Shown: in pieces, positions 35,677 through 45,471 of the stretch | Layout: each line of letters begins with the position of its first letter | Numbering within the stretch: the stretch's first letter is position 1 | Assembly (NCBI RefSeq): GCF_014199625.1 | Contig: NZ_JACHNY010000002.1 | Coordinates: 372,001 to 436,000 of the forward strand | From: Sphingomonas abaci | Lineage (GTDB): Bacteria; Pseudomonadota; Alphaproteobacteria; Sphingomonadales; Sphingomonadaceae | Reading direction: 5' to 3' | DNA length: 64,000 bases | The notes under the pieces: model-generated | The model's database searches: none | Seen by the model: only the letters and a program-made list of their open reading frames with translations | Told to the model about the DNA's origin: nothing | Made by a program: the position numbers and the translations under genes

Positions 35677-37287
35677 CTATCGCCTCACCGCGTCCCAGAC
35701 CTTGGAGATGACCACCGAACCTTCGCCGACCGACGAGGCGACCCGTTTCGTCGAGCCGGCGCGGACGTCGCCCACGGCGAAAATGCCCGGACACGAGGTC
35801 GCATAAGGGGAGTCCGCCCCGACCGCCGTGCCCGTCAGGATAAAGCCCTTGTCGTCCAGCGCCACCAGATCGGCGAGCCAGCTTGTATTGGGCGCCGCGC
35901 CGACCATCACGAACATGGCGCAGCTCGGGATCGTCCGCTCGCCTTCGTGGTTCCGGATCGTCACCGCTTCCAGCGTGGCATCGCCGTGCACCGCCGTGAC
36001 CTGTGCGCCATAGTCGATCGTGATCGCCGGATCCGCGGCGAGCCGGCTCGAAAGGTAGTGCGACATGGAGGTCGCGAGTGTCGACCCGCGCACGAGCAGC
36101 CGGACGCGGCGCGCCACCCGGCTGAGGTACATCGCTGCCTGTCCCGCGGAATTGCCGCCACCGATCACCACCACCTCGCCATCGCGGCAGAAGCGCGCCT
36201 CGCTCTCGGTCGCGGCATAGTAGATGCCCGACCCCTCTAACGCCGCCAGGCGATCGATCGGCAGGCGGCGGTACTGGACGCCGGTGGCGACCACCACGGT
36301 GGTGGCGCGGACGCGCTGGCCATTGGCGAACGTCGCGCAGAAGCCGCCGGCCTCCAGCGTTTCGAGCGACGCCACCCGTCGCGGCATGACGAAGCGCGTG
36401 CCGAACTTCATCGCCTGGATCTCGCCGCGCCAGACCAGATCGCCACCGGATATTCCGGTCGGGAAGCCCATGTAATTCTCGATCCGGCTCGACGTGCCGG
36501 CCTGACCACCGATCGCCGTCTCGTCGACGACGAGCGCGCGAAGTCCCTCGGCGCCGGCATAGACGCCAGCCGCGACCCCGGCCGGTCCGGCCCCGACGAT
36601 CAGCACGTCGAATGCGGCATCGTCGGGCAGGTCTTGGTCGAGTCCGAGCAGCCGCGCGACCTTTTCCGGCGTCGGGTCGGTCACGACCAGGTCGCGGCCG
36701 AACACCACGACCGGCGCGTCGGCCGGCGTGCCGCAGCTGGTCGCGACGGCCGCCGCCTCGACGCTGCGGACCGGGTGCGAGCGATAGGGTATGCGGTTGC
36801 GCGCCGCGAACTCGGCGACCTGGCGGACCGCCCGATCATCCTCCTCGCCGACCAGCACCAGCATCGCGTCGCTGCTCTCCAGCTGGCGACGGCGGCGGGC
36901 GGCTAGGACGGTGATGACGATGTCGGACATTTCCGGGATGGCGGACATCAAGTGCAGCATCCGATCACGAGGCACCTCGATCACCTGCGTTTCGCTGACC
37001 GCCCGCATCGGCATCGACCAATTGCCGCCCGACAACAGCGAGACCTCTCCCATGAACTGCGTGGGGCCGAGCGTGGACGGCACCAGCCGGTCGCCGGTGA
37101 AGGGATTGACCACCTCGACCTCGCCCGCCTCGACATAGACGAAGCGGTCGGCCGGCGCGCCGACCTCGGCCAGCCAGTCGCCGGCCTTGTAGCGCCGATC
37201 CACCCCGGCGGCGCGCAGGGCGGCGACATGGCCCGGTGCCAAGGGGATGCGTTGCATCTCTTTGAGATCGCGTCCGATTGTCTCCAT
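35677..37287 (-). CDS. cNMP-binding domain fused to thioredoxin-reductase-like flavoprotein
   Basis: 536 residues. Residues about 15-130 form a cyclic-nucleotide-binding domain (GDWLAEVGAPADRFVYVEAGEVEVVNP, FMGEVSLLSGG). A linker with a Trx-like segment (RIPYRSHPVRSVEAAAVATSCGTPADAPVVVFG) follows. From about 225 a two-Rossmann TrxR fold begins: LIVGAGPAGVAAGVYAGAEGLRALVVD, IENYMGFPTGISG, VVIGGGNSAGQAAMYLSRVARRVRLLVRG, and GIFAVGDVRAGSTKRVASSVGEGS. The TrxR redox CxxC is absent (FCRDG there), so electron output must differ from thioredoxin reductase. GGGGA precedes the ATG. Confidence 0.88.
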   Translation of the reverse strand: METIGRDLKEMQRIPLAPGHVAALRAAGVDRRYKAGDWLAEVGAPADRFVYVEAGEVEVVNPFTGDRLVPSTLGPTQFMGEVSLLSGGNWSMPMRAVSETQVIEVPRDRMLHLMSAIPEMSDIVITVLAARRRRQLESSDAMLVLVGEEDDRAVRQVAEFAARNRIPYRSHPVRSVEAAAVATSCGTPADAPVVVFGRDLVVTDPTPEKVARLLGLDQDLPDDAAFDVLIVGAGPAGVAAGVYAGAEGLRALVVDETAIGGQAGTSSRIENYMGFPTGISGGDLVWRGEIQAMKFGTRFVMPRRVASLETLEAGGFCATFANGQRVRATTVVVATGVQYRRLPIDRLAALEGSGIYYAATESEARFCRDGEVVVIGGGNSAGQAAMYLSRVARRVRLLVRGSTLATSMSHYLSSRLAADPAITIDYGAQVTAVHGDATLEAVTIRNHEGERTIPSCAMFVMVGAAPNTSWLADLVALDDKGFILTGTAVGADSPYATSCPGIFAVGDVRAGSTKRVASSVGEGSVVISKVWDAVRR

Positions 37288-37398
37288 GCGCTGGTCCCCT
37301 TTCGGGGCAAAGGCTATCCCGATCGTTTCGCCTTCGCAACCGGACGGAACGGAGCTGAGGCGACCAATGGCGGGAGCGAGCCGCTGCGAAGCCGGGGG

Positions 37399-37869
37399 TC
37401 ACACCGGCAAGGCGGTCGTGTATTTCGTCATCGACAAGGCGAAGTGCGACGATCCGCCCGCGACGGCGGGATGTCCCAGCAGGGAATGCATGAGGAAGTC
37501 GTTATAGTCCGCCACATCGGCGACCGCGACGCGCAGGAGATAGTCCCAATCCCCCGACATCGAGAAACACTCGATGACCTCGGGCCTGGTGTTGACGAAC
37601 GCCTCGAAGCTGCGCCGGTCGTCGACGGCGTGGCTCTTCATCCGTATATTGCACAGGACGTTCACCCCCCGGCCGACGCTGTGGGGATCGACGAGCCGGA
37701 CGGACTGGATCAGCACGCCGGCCGCCTCCAGCGCCTTGACCCGCCGCCAGCACGACGCCGCCGAAGCGCCGACTCGTTCCGCGAGATCGGCATGGGTGAG
37801 AGTCGCGTCCTGCTGCAACAGCGACAGAATGCGTCGGTCGATCGCGTCGAGGTGACAGGCCTGTTTCAT
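37399..37869 (-). CDS. Lrp/AsnC family regulator of the aromatic amino acid operon
   Basis: 156 residues from the ATG at 37869; the TTG at 37890 adds seven non-family residues. The N-terminal HTH is LDAIDRRILSLLQQDATLTHADLAERVGASAASCWRRVKALEAAGVL, and the C-terminal RAM domain has RPEVIECFSMSGDWDYLLRVAVADVADYNDFLMHSLLGHPAV. It diverges from phhA with a 94-nt gap containing TAATAT at 37919-37924. It likely activates the phe/tyr operon in response to an aromatic amino acid. Confidence 0.9.
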   Translation of the reverse strand: MKQACHLDAIDRRILSLLQQDATLTHADLAERVGASAASCWRRVKALEAAGVLIQSVRLVDPHSVGRGVNVLCNIRMKSHAVDDRRSFEAFVNTRPEVIECFSMSGDWDYLLRVAVADVADYNDFLMHSLLGHPAVAGGSSHFALSMTKYTTALPV

Positions 37870-37963
37870 CAATGTTCTATTATCGCGCAATCCGTTTCAT
37901 GACACCCGCAAATCGGCGTAATATTGGAACGCATTCGGCATCGGTCCGTGGCATTCTCCGTCC

Positions 37964-38827
37964 ATGGCTGACACATCCCTGATCCGCCCCGACGGCGCCG
38001 CAACCGACTGGACCATCCCTCAGAATTGGGGGGCCTATTCGCAGGAGGATCATGCCACCTGGGACACGCTGTTCGAGCGGCAGGTCAGGCTGCTACCCGG
38101 CCGGGTGACGCCGGAGTTCCTGGAGGGGCTGGACGTCCTGCGACTGTCCAAGCCCGGCATCCCGGACTTCGAGGAGCTGTCCGATCGCCTGATGAAGGCA
38201 ACCGGCTGGCAGGTGGTCGCGGTGCCGGGGCTGGTGCCGGACGATGTGTTCTTCGACCATCTGGCCAATCGCCGCTTCGTGTCCGGCAACTTCATCCGCC
38301 GTCCCGACCAGCTCGATTATCTGCAGGAACCGGACGTGTTCCACGACGTGTTCGGTCACGTGCCGTTGCTCGTGAACCCGGTCTTCGCGGATTACATGCA
38401 GGCCTATGGCCAGGGCGGCCAACGCGCCGCCGCGGCCGGGGCGATCGACCGGTTGTCGCGGCTCTACTGGTACACGGTCGAATTCGGACTGGTGAAGTCC
38501 GGTGACGAGCTGAAGATCTACGGCGCGGGGATCGTGTCGTCGTCCTCCGAATCGATCTTCGCGCTCGAGGACCCGTCGCCCAACCGGATCGGGTTCGATC
38601 TGCGCCGGCTGATGCGGACCAAGTATCGCATCGACGATTTCCAGCAGAACTACTTTGTCATCGACAGCTTCGAGAATTTGCTCGACCAGACGCTGAACAC
38701 CGACTTCGGCCCGATCTACGACGAACTGCACGGAGCGTCCGACATCGAGATCGAGGCGATCCTGCCGACCGATCGTGTCTACACGCGGGGCACGCAGCAT
38801 TATGCCCGCACGAAGGACGGGGCATGA
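37964..38827 (+). CDS. phhA: Phenylalanine 4-monooxygenase
   Basis: 287 residues, the bacterial length without a regulatory ACT domain. The iron site is visible: EPDVFHDVFGHVPLLVNPVFADYMQAYG supplies both His, and YWYTVEFGLVK supplies the Glu. IYGAGIVSSSSESIFAL is the conserved C-terminal pocket segment. It converts Phe to Tyr using O2 and a tetrahydropterin. It is first in a ten-gene plus-strand operon and overlaps the aminotransferase start by ATGA. Confidence 0.96.
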   Translation: MADTSLIRPDGAATDWTIPQNWGAYSQEDHATWDTLFERQVRLLPGRVTPEFLEGLDVLRLSKPGIPDFEELSDRLMKATGWQVVAVPGLVPDDVFFDHLANRRFVSGNFIRRPDQLDYLQEPDVFHDVFGHVPLLVNPVFADYMQAYGQGGQRAAAAGAIDRLSRLYWYTVEFGLVKSGDELKIYGAGIVSSSSESIFALEDPSPNRIGFDLRRLMRTKYRIDDFQQNYFVIDSFENLLDQTLNTDFGPIYDELHGASDIEIEAILPTDRVYTRGTQHYARTKDGA

Positions 38828-40023
38828 GCGTGCAACTCGACGACGCGCCGCTGTTCGGCCGGCTGGAACGTCAGGCGCCGGACGCGCTGCTCGCCATCAT
38901 CGGCCTGCACCGCGCCGATCCCAGGCCGGGCAAGATCGATGTCGGCGTCGGCGTATACCGCGATGCGACGGGGGCGACACCGGTCATGCGCGCGGTCAAG
39001 GCGGCCGAGGCGCGGTTGCTCGCGACCCAGGACACCAAGAGCTATCTCGGTCCGGAAGGCGATCAGCGCTTCACCGACCTGCTGGCGCCCATCGCGCTCG
39101 GCGGTGCCCTGGCGGCGGATGGCCGGATCACCGGGGTGCAGACGCCGGGCGGCACAGGCGCCCTGCGGCTTGCCGCCGAGCTGATCGCAGTCGCCGATGC
39201 GGAGCGCGCGGTGTGGATCGGAACGCCGACCTGGCCCAACCATGCCCCCATCTTCCGCGCCGCAGGCCTGACGGTGCGGACCCAGGCCTATTACGACGCC
39301 GCGCAGTCGCGCGTCGATTTCGACGCGTTCCTGGCGGGTCTGACGCAGGCTCGGGCCGGCGATGTCGTGCTGCTGCATGGCTGCTGCCACAATCCGACCG
39401 GGACCGGCTTTGCGCATCATGAATGGGCGGTGCTGGCGAAGGAGATCGCCCGACGCGGCCTGATCCCGCTTGTCGACCTGGCCTATCAGGGGCTGGGGCA
39501 GGGGCTGGAAGAGGACGCCGCCGGCATGCACGTCGTCCTGAACGGTGTGCCGGAAGCGATGGTCGCCTATAGCTGCGACAAGAACTTCGCCCTGTACCGG
39601 GAGCGGGTCGGTGCCCTGTGGGTGCAGGCCGACCGCCCCGCCATGGCCTTGCCGGTCCGGGAGAACATGCTGGTCCTGGCGCGCAGTCTCTGGTCGATGC
39701 CGCCGGACCATGGCGCCGCGATCGTGCGGACCATCCTTGAGGAGCCCGCGCTGACGTCGGACTGGCGCGACGAACTGACGCAGATGTGCGGGCGCATTCG
39801 GTCCTTGCGGGCGATCCTGGGCGCTGCCCATCCCGCCCTGGCACCGATCGCGCGGCAGGACGGCCTGTTCGCGCTGCTGCCGATCGGCCGCGAGACGGTC
39901 GCGGCGCTGCGCGCCGAGCACGGCATCTACATGCCGGACTCCGGACGGATCAACATCGCCGGCCTCAATGACGAGACCGTAGCCCGCTTCGTGGCCGCGC
40001 TCCTTCCGCACCTGAAAGGGTAA
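38824..40023 (+). CDS. tyrB: Aromatic amino acid aminotransferase (class I)
   Basis: 399 residues. It is a fold type I enzyme of the aspartate/aromatic family: VGVGVYRDATGATPVMRAVKAAE, TKSYLGPEGDQRFTDLL, GTPTWPNHAPIF, HGCCHNPTGTG, DLAYQGLG, and the PLP Lys in YSCDKNFALYRERVGAL. In this operon it converts tyrosine to 4-hydroxyphenylpyruvate. It starts within the phhA stop and ends 4 nt before hppD. Confidence 0.92.
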   Translation: MSVQLDDAPLFGRLERQAPDALLAIIGLHRADPRPGKIDVGVGVYRDATGATPVMRAVKAAEARLLATQDTKSYLGPEGDQRFTDLLAPIALGGALAADGRITGVQTPGGTGALRLAAELIAVADAERAVWIGTPTWPNHAPIFRAAGLTVRTQAYYDAAQSRVDFDAFLAGLTQARAGDVVLLHGCCHNPTGTGFAHHEWAVLAKEIARRGLIPLVDLAYQGLGQGLEEDAAGMHVVLNGVPEAMVAYSCDKNFALYRERVGALWVQADRPAMALPVRENMLVLARSLWSMPPDHGAAIVRTILEEPALTSDWRDELTQMCGRIRSLRAILGAAHPALAPIARQDGLFALLPIGRETVAALRAEHGIYMPDSGRINIAGLNDETVARFVAALLPHLKG

Positions 40024-40027
40024 TATC

Positions 40028-41095
40028 ATGTCGAACACCACCGATCCCTCCAATCCGCTCGGTCTCGATGGGTTCGCGTTCTGCGAATTTACCTCGCCCG
40101 ATCCGGACTTGCTGGCCGGCCAGTTCGAACAACTGGGCTTCGTCGCCTCGCACCGCCACCCGACCAAGCACGTGACCCGCTACGTGCAGGGCCGCATCAC
40201 CCTGTTGCTCAACCGCGAGCCGACCGGGCAGGCGGCCGATTTCCGGGCGGCGCACGGCCCGTCAGCCAGCGGCATGGCGTTCAGCGTCGCCGACCCGAAG
40301 GCCGCCTACGACCATGCAATTGCGGGCGGCGCGGTCGCCGTCGACGCGGCGGCGGGTACGCTGGGCGAGGGCAGCTACCCGATCGAAGGGATCGGCGGCA
40401 GCTACCTCTATCTCGTGAAGGCGGGCGAGGACCTCTATGCGGATTGGGACGAGGTGCCAGGCTGGCGCGAGGCGGCCGAGCAAAACCAGGTCGGGCTCGA
40501 CATCCTCGACCATCTCACCCACAATGTCCGCCGCGGCGAGATGCGCACCTGGTCCAGCTTCTACGGTCGCCTGTTCGGGTTCCAGGAACAGAAATACTTC
40601 GACATCAAGGGGAAGGCGACCGGCCTGTTCAGCCAGGCGATGATCGCGCCCGATGGCGCGATCCGCATCCCTCTGAACGAAAGCCAGGACGAGAAGAGCC
40701 AGATCGAGGAATTCATCCGCGAGTATCAGGGCGAGGGCATCCAGCATCTCGCGCTGACCACCGACGACATCTTCGACACGGTGGAGAAGCTGCGCGCACG
40801 GGGCGTCCGGCTGCAGGACACGATCGAGACCTATTACGAACTGGTCGACAAGCGGGTGCCCGGCCACGGCGAGGATCTCGACCGGCTGAAGCGCAACCGC
40901 ATCCTGATCGACGGTGCGGTCGGCGAAGAAGGCATCCTGCTCCAGATCTTCACCGAGACCATGGTCGGACCGATCTTCTTCGAGATCATCCAGCGCAAGG
41001 GCAACCAGGGGTTCGGCAACGGCAATTTCCAGGCGCTGTTCGAGAGCATCGAGCTCGACCAGATCCGGCGCGGCGTGATCCAGGTCGACGCGTAA
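40028..41095 (+). CDS. hppD: 4-hydroxyphenylpyruvate dioxygenase
   Basis: 355 residues. The Fe(II) ligands are in [12 protein letters not shown] (first His), [12 protein letters not shown] (second His) and [18 protein letters not shown] (Glu). The terminal [21 protein letters not shown] is the signature C-terminal helix. It converts 4-hydroxyphenylpyruvate to homogentisate. AAAGGG precedes the start. Confidence 0.96.
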   Translation: MSNTTDPSNPLGLDGFAFCEFTSPDPDLLAGQFEQLGFVASHRHPTKHVTRYVQGRITLLLNREPTGQAADFRAAHGPSASGMAFSVADPKAAYDHAIAGGAVAVDAAAGTLGEGSYPIEGIGGSYLYLVKAGEDLYADWDEVPGWREAAEQNQVGLDILDHLTHNVRRGEMRTWSSFYGRLFGFQEQKYFDIKGKATGLFSQAMIAPDGAIRIPLNESQDEKSQIEEFIREYQGEGIQHLALTTDDIFDTVEKLRARGVRLQDTIETYYELVDKRVPGHGEDLDRLKRNRILIDGAVGEEGILLQIFTETMVGPIFFEIIQRKGNQGFGNGNFQALFESIELDQIRRGVIQVDA

Positions 41096-41204
41096 GCGTC
41101 GAGCGTTCCGCGTACGACGGCGCGCGCGCGCGTCCGCCTTGCGCGACCTCGTCGGTGCGGCTCGGCCGGGTCGGACGCGCTGGCCTGTTGTGGAGAGGAA
41201 AGAC

Positions 41205-42494
41205 ATGACCCCATCCTACATCTCCGGTTTCGGCAATCATGTCGCGACCGAGACGGTGGCCGGCGCGCTGCCGGTCGGGCGCAACTCGCCGCAACGGGTG
41301 CCGTTCGGCCTCTATGCCGAGCAGCTTTCGGGCACGGCCTTCACCGCACCGCGCAGCGAGAACCGGCGGACCTGGCTCTATCGCCTGCGCCCGACCGCGC
41401 AGCATGCCGCGTTCGCGCCCTATGACGGCGCATCGCATCTGAAGAGCGCGCCGTTCGACGCGGTGCCGCCCAGTCCGAACCGGCTGCGCTGGGACCCGCT
41501 GCCCTATCCCGACCACGCGGTCGACTGGGTCGACGGCCTCGTCACCTATGGCGGCACCGGCAGCGTCGCCGAACAGAGCGGCGTCGGCATCCATCTCTAT
41601 GCCGCGACCACGGAGATGGACCGCGCCTTCTTCTCGGCCGATGGCGAGATGCTGATCGTGCCGCAGGAGGGCGTGCTGGCGATCGACACGGAGCTGGGGC
41701 GCATCACGGTCGGACCGCTCCAGATCGCGCTGATCCCGCGCGGCGTCCGCTTCCGCGTCCGCCTGCCGGGTGGCCGCGCCCGCGGCTATGTCTGCGAGAA
41801 TTACGGCGCCCTGTTCCGCCTGCCCGACCTCGGTCCGATTGGCGCCAACGGCCTGGCCAATCCGCGCGACTTCGAGACGCCGGTCGCATGGTTCGAGGAT
41901 CGCGACGCGCCGACCCAGGTCGTCCAGAAGTTCCAGGGCGGCCTGTGGACGACGACGCTCGACCATTCGCCGTTCGACGTCGTGGCGTGGCACGGCAATC
42001 TCGCGCCGTGCCGCTACGACCTGACCCGCTTCAACACGATCAACACGGTCAGTTTCGACCATCCCGATCCGTCGATCTTCACGGTGCTGACCAGCCCCAG
42101 CGACACGCCGGGCACCGCCAATTGCGACTTCGTGATCTTCCCGCCGCGCTGGATGGTGGCGGAGGATACGTTCCGTCCGCCCTGGTTCCACCGCAACGTC
42201 ATGAGCGAGTTCATGGGCCTCATCACCGGCGCCTATGACGCCAAGGAGGGCGGCTTCGCGCCTGGCGGAGCCTCGCTCCACAACCAGATGAACGGTCATG
42301 GTCCCGACCAGGGCAGCTACGACAAGGCGGTCGCGGCAGACCTTGCGCCGCACCGAATTAGCGACACCATGGCGTTCATGTTCGAGACGCGCCACGTCGT
42401 CCGCCCGACCCGCTGGGCGGCGGAGAGCCCGACGATGCAACTCGACTATGACAACGTCTGGTCGGGCTTCACCAAGGCGGAATTGCCACGATGA
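41205..42494 (+). CDS. hmgA: Homogentisate 1,2-dioxygenase
   Basis: 429 residues from [20 protein letters not shown], with GGAGAGGA upstream; the frame is open to 41139 but without family sequence. Conserved parts are [47 protein letters not shown], and the iron-binding region [18 protein letters not shown] with [12 protein letters not shown]. It cleaves homogentisate to maleylacetoacetate. The 109-nt gap before it is the only sizeable one in the operon. Confidence 0.96.
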   Translation: MTPSYISGFGNHVATETVAGALPVGRNSPQRVPFGLYAEQLSGTAFTAPRSENRRTWLYRLRPTAQHAAFAPYDGASHLKSAPFDAVPPSPNRLRWDPLPYPDHAVDWVDGLVTYGGTGSVAEQSGVGIHLYAATTEMDRAFFSADGEMLIVPQEGVLAIDTELGRITVGPLQIALIPRGVRFRVRLPGGRARGYVCENYGALFRLPDLGPIGANGLANPRDFETPVAWFEDRDAPTQVVQKFQGGLWTTTLDHSPFDVVAWHGNLAPCRYDLTRFNTINTVSFDHPDPSIFTVLTSPSDTPGTANCDFVIFPPRWMVAEDTFRPPWFHRNVMSEFMGLITGAYDAKEGGFAPGGASLHNQMNGHGPDQGSYDKAVAADLAPHRISDTMAFMFETRHVVRPTRWAAESPTMQLDYDNVWSGFTKAELPR

Positions 42495-43789
42495 TCGACG
42501 AAACCCATGACCCCGCGCGCACCAGCTGGGTGGACGGCGCGAACGGCCACCGCGACTTCCCGATCCAGAACCTGCCGCTCGGCATATTCTCGGACGACGA
42601 GCGCGGCCCGCGTGGCGGCATCGCGATCGGTGATCGCATCCTCGATCTCGCCGCGCTCGCGGGCAGCGGCCGGCTGACCGGCGAGGCGCAGGCGGCCGCC
42701 GAGGCGGCAGCCGGCGCGACGCTCAATCCGCTGCTGGCGCTCGGCGCGTCAGCCCGCCGCGCGCTCCGGCGGCAGGTGTCGGCGTTGCTGTCGGATCCGG
42801 CCGAGCGCGCGCAGCTCGCGCCGCTGCTCCGCTGCGCGTCGGCATGCACCCTGCACCTGCCGGCGCGGATCGGCGACTATACCGACTTCTATGTCGGCAT
42901 TCATCACGCGACCAATATCGGCAAGCTGTTCCGGCCCAACGATCCGCTCCTGCCCAATTACAAGCATGTACCGATCGGCTATCACGGCCGCGCCTCGTCG
43001 GTGCGCGTCTCCGGCACGCCGCTCGTCCGGCCCAGCGGGCAGGTGAAGGCTCCGACGGCGGACGCGCCATCGCTCGCCCCGACCCGCCGTCTCGACTATG
43101 AGCTGGAGATGGGCGTGTGGATCGGGGGTGCCAATCCGCTGGGTACGTCGGTGCCGATCGCGCAAGCGCACGAACGGATCGCGGGCCTGTCGCTGCTGAA
43201 CGACTGGTCGGCGCGCGATGTCCAGGCCTGGGAGTATCAGCCGCTCGGGCCGTTCCTCGCCAAGAATTTCCTGACGACCGTTTCCCCATGGATCGTGACG
43301 GCGGAGGCGCTCGCGCCGTTCCGGATCGGTCAGCCGCCGCGGCCCGCCGGCGATCCCGCGCCGCTGCCCTACCTTCATGACGAGGACGACCAGCGATCCG
43401 GCGCATTCGCGATCACGCTGGAGGTGGCGATCCAGACGGCCCAAATGCGAGGGCAGGGGATCGCGCCGTTACGGCTGAGCCAGGGGCCAGCCGCCAACAT
43501 GTACTGGACGGCGGCGCAGATGGTGACCCATCATGCGGTGAACGGCTGCGATCTGAATCCCGGCGATCTGCTCGGCACCGGCACCATCTCCGGCCCGACG
43601 CGCGATGGCTTTGGCAGCCTGATGGAGATTTCCAGGGGCGGCGCGGACCCTCTCACCCTGCCGACCGGGGAAATCCGGACCTTCCTGGAGGATGGCGACC
43701 TGCTGATCCTTTCGGGCCGGGCCGACGCACCGGGTCGGGTCGCGATCGGCTTCGGCGCGTGCAGCGGCATCGTGGAGCCAGCCCGGTGA
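42491..43789 (+). CDS. fahA: Fumarylacetoacetase
   Basis: 432 residues. The FAH fold is shown by [20 protein letters not shown] (catalytic region), [67 protein letters not shown] (metal site), and [20 protein letters not shown]. It hydrolyses fumarylacetoacetate to fumarate and acetoacetate. The start overlaps the hmgA stop by ATGA, and its stop overlaps the maiA GTG. Confidence 0.96.
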   Translation: MIDETHDPARTSWVDGANGHRDFPIQNLPLGIFSDDERGPRGGIAIGDRILDLAALAGSGRLTGEAQAAAEAAAGATLNPLLALGASARRALRRQVSALLSDPAERAQLAPLLRCASACTLHLPARIGDYTDFYVGIHHATNIGKLFRPNDPLLPNYKHVPIGYHGRASSVRVSGTPLVRPSGQVKAPTADAPSLAPTRRLDYELEMGVWIGGANPLGTSVPIAQAHERIAGLSLLNDWSARDVQAWEYQPLGPFLAKNFLTTVSPWIVTAEALAPFRIGQPPRPAGDPAPLPYLHDEDDQRSGAFAITLEVAIQTAQMRGQGIAPLRLSQGPAANMYWTAAQMVTHHAVNGCDLNPGDLLGTGTISGPTRDGFGSLMEISRGGADPLTLPTGEIRTFLEDGDLLILSGRADAPGRVAIGFGACSGIVEPAR

Positions 43790-44424
43790 CGCTGCGGCTC
43801 CACGGCTATTGGCGGTCCGGCGCCGCCTACCGCGTTCGGATCGCCTTGGCGCTGAAGGGGGTGGCCTATGACCAGGTCGCCCACGATCTGCGCACCGGCG
43901 CGCAAGCCGCGCCCCATTTCGCCGCGCTCAACCCGCAGAAGCTGGTGCCGGCGCTGGAGACGGACGACCACGTCCTGACGCAAAGCCCCGCGATCCTGGA
44001 ATGGCTGGAGGAGGCGCATCCCGCCCCAGCCTTGCTGCCCGGCGATCCGATCGGCCGGGCGATCGTGCGATCAATGGCGTCGCTGGTCGCGTGCGATATC
44101 CATCCGCTCAACAACCTGCGCGTTCTCACCGCGCTGCGCCGCGACCTCCGCGCCGATGACGATGCGGTATCCGCCTGGATCGCGCGCTGGATCACGGAGG
44201 GCTTCGTCGCGCTGGAGACGCTGATCGCGCGACACGGCCGGGGCTTCGCCTATGGCGACGCGCCGACACTCGCGGATTGCCACCTGCTGCCACAGGTCTA
44301 TTCGGCGCGGCGCTTCGCCGTCGACCTGACGCCGTTTCCGCAGGTCGTCGCGGCGTCCGAGCGACTGGCGACGCTTCCCGCCATCGCGGCGGCCCACCCC
44401 GATCGCCAGGCGGATGCGTCATGA
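43786..44424 (+). CDS. maiA: Maleylacetoacetate isomerase (GST zeta class)
   Basis: 212 residues from a GTG overlapping the fahA stop ([25 protein letters not shown]). The ATG at 43759 would lie inside fahA. Glutathione-site motifs SGAAYRVR, NPQKLVPALE and QSPAILEWLEE are present, and the C-terminal domain has the FAYGDAPTLADCHLLPQVYSARRF element. It isomerises maleylacetoacetate to fumarylacetoacetate with glutathione. Confidence 0.94.
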   Translation: MTLRLHGYWRSGAAYRVRIALALKGVAYDQVAHDLRTGAQAAPHFAALNPQKLVPALETDDHVLTQSPAILEWLEEAHPAPALLPGDPIGRAIVRSMASLVACDIHPLNNLRVLTALRRDLRADDDAVSAWIARWITEGFVALETLIARHGRGFAYGDAPTLADCHLLPQVYSARRFAVDLTPFPQVVAASERLATLPAIAAAHPDRQADAS

Positions 44425-44783
44425 ACGATCCCGCGCGGCTGACCGCGACCCCGGCGGGGATCCGCCTCGGGCCCCTCGAAGCGATCCCCGACGGTGGCGC
44501 GCGCAACTATGTGGTGCAGATGCGCGCCGGCCGGTTCCACGGCTTCGTCGTACGGCGCGGCGATGGCGTGTTCGGCTATGTCGATCGCTGCCCGCATTTG
44601 GGGCTGCCGCTGGCGCAGAGGCTCGACCAGTATCTCACGCCATCGGGCGAGCATATTCTGTGCAGCTGGCATGGGGCGCTGTTCGAGCCGGACGGTGGCC
44701 GCTGCGTGGCGGGTCCGTGCGCCGGCCAAGCCCTGACCCCCTGGCCCGTCACCGCCGTCGACGGCACCATCCAAACGATCTGA
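44421..44783 (+). CDS. Rieske [2Fe-2S] protein in the phe/tyr operon
   Basis: 120 residues from MNDPARLTATPAGIRLGPLE. The cluster ligands are CPHLGLPL (Cys, His at about 58-60) and CSWHGALF (Cys, His about 82-85), spaced normally for a soluble Rieske ferredoxin. There is no transmembrane anchor. The start overlaps the maiA stop (ATGA). It may supply electrons or regulate an iron enzyme of the operon. No standard step of the pathway needs it. Confidence 0.88.
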   Translation: MNDPARLTATPAGIRLGPLEAIPDGGARNYVVQMRAGRFHGFVVRRGDGVFGYVDRCPHLGLPLAQRLDQYLTPSGEHILCSWHGALFEPDGGRCVAGPCAGQALTPWPVTAVDGTIQTI

Positions 44784-44794
44784 GGGACAGGATC

Positions 44795-45460
44795 ATGATG
44801 CGATTGATCGTCACCGGCGCGGATGGTGCGCTCGGGACCGCCGTCGTGCGGCGCTTCGTCGATGCGGGCTGCCGGGTGGCGGCGCTGCACGGTTCGGATG
44901 CGGAGGCCGCGCCGGCGGACGGTCGCTTCGTCGCCGGCGACCTCGCCGACGAGGACAACGCGGCGCGTGTGATCGATATGGCCTCGGCCTGGCTCGGCGG
45001 TCTCGACGGGTTCGTCCATCTCGTCGGCGGCTTCGCATGGCAGCCGGCGACGACCGCCCGTCTGGCCGACTGGCGGGCGATGTTCGAGGCCAATCTCGCC
45101 ACCGCGGTCGCCAGCGTCGCCGCCGCCCTGCCGCACATCGCGGAGGGCGGCGCGATCGTGTTCGTCGGGGCGCAGTCGGCCGAGCCCGCCGGGGCGGGCT
45201 TCGGTCCCTATGGCGCGGCCAAGGCGGGGGTCGCGCGGTTGACCGAGGCGCTCGCCGTCGAGTTGGCGCCGCGCCGCATCCGGGTCAATGCGGTGCTGCC
45301 CGCGATCATCGACACGCCGCGCAATCGCGCCGACATGCCGGATGCGGATCCTGCCGCCTGGACGAGCCCGGATGCGGTGGCGGATGCGATCGCCTTTCTG
45401 ATCTCGCCGGCCGCGCGCGCCGTCAACGGCGCCCGCGTGCCCGTCACCAACGCCGCCTGA
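44795..45460 (+). CDS. SDR resembling dihydropteridine reductase (QDPR-like)
   Basis: 221 residues from MMRLIVTGADGALGTAVVRRF, with GAGGGA upstream. It has the Rossmann GADGALG, the VGGFAWQ segment, catalytic YGAAK, and a C-terminal AVLPAIIDTPRNRADMPDAD followed by AAWTSPDAVADAI. That last segment closely follows the [20 protein letters not shown] pattern of mammalian quinonoid dihydropteridine reductase, recalled from memory. Placed beside phhA and phhB, it would reduce the dihydropterin formed during Phe hydroxylation. An ordinary SDR of another substrate is the alternative. Confidence 0.75.
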   Translation: MMRLIVTGADGALGTAVVRRFVDAGCRVAALHGSDAEAAPADGRFVAGDLADEDNAARVIDMASAWLGGLDGFVHLVGGFAWQPATTARLADWRAMFEANLATAVASVAAALPHIAEGGAIVFVGAQSAEPAGAGFGPYGAAKAGVARLTEALAVELAPRRIRVNAVLPAIIDTPRNRADMPDADPAAWTSPDAVADAIAFLISPAARAVNGARVPVTNAA

Positions 45461-45471
45461 AGCGAAACCCC

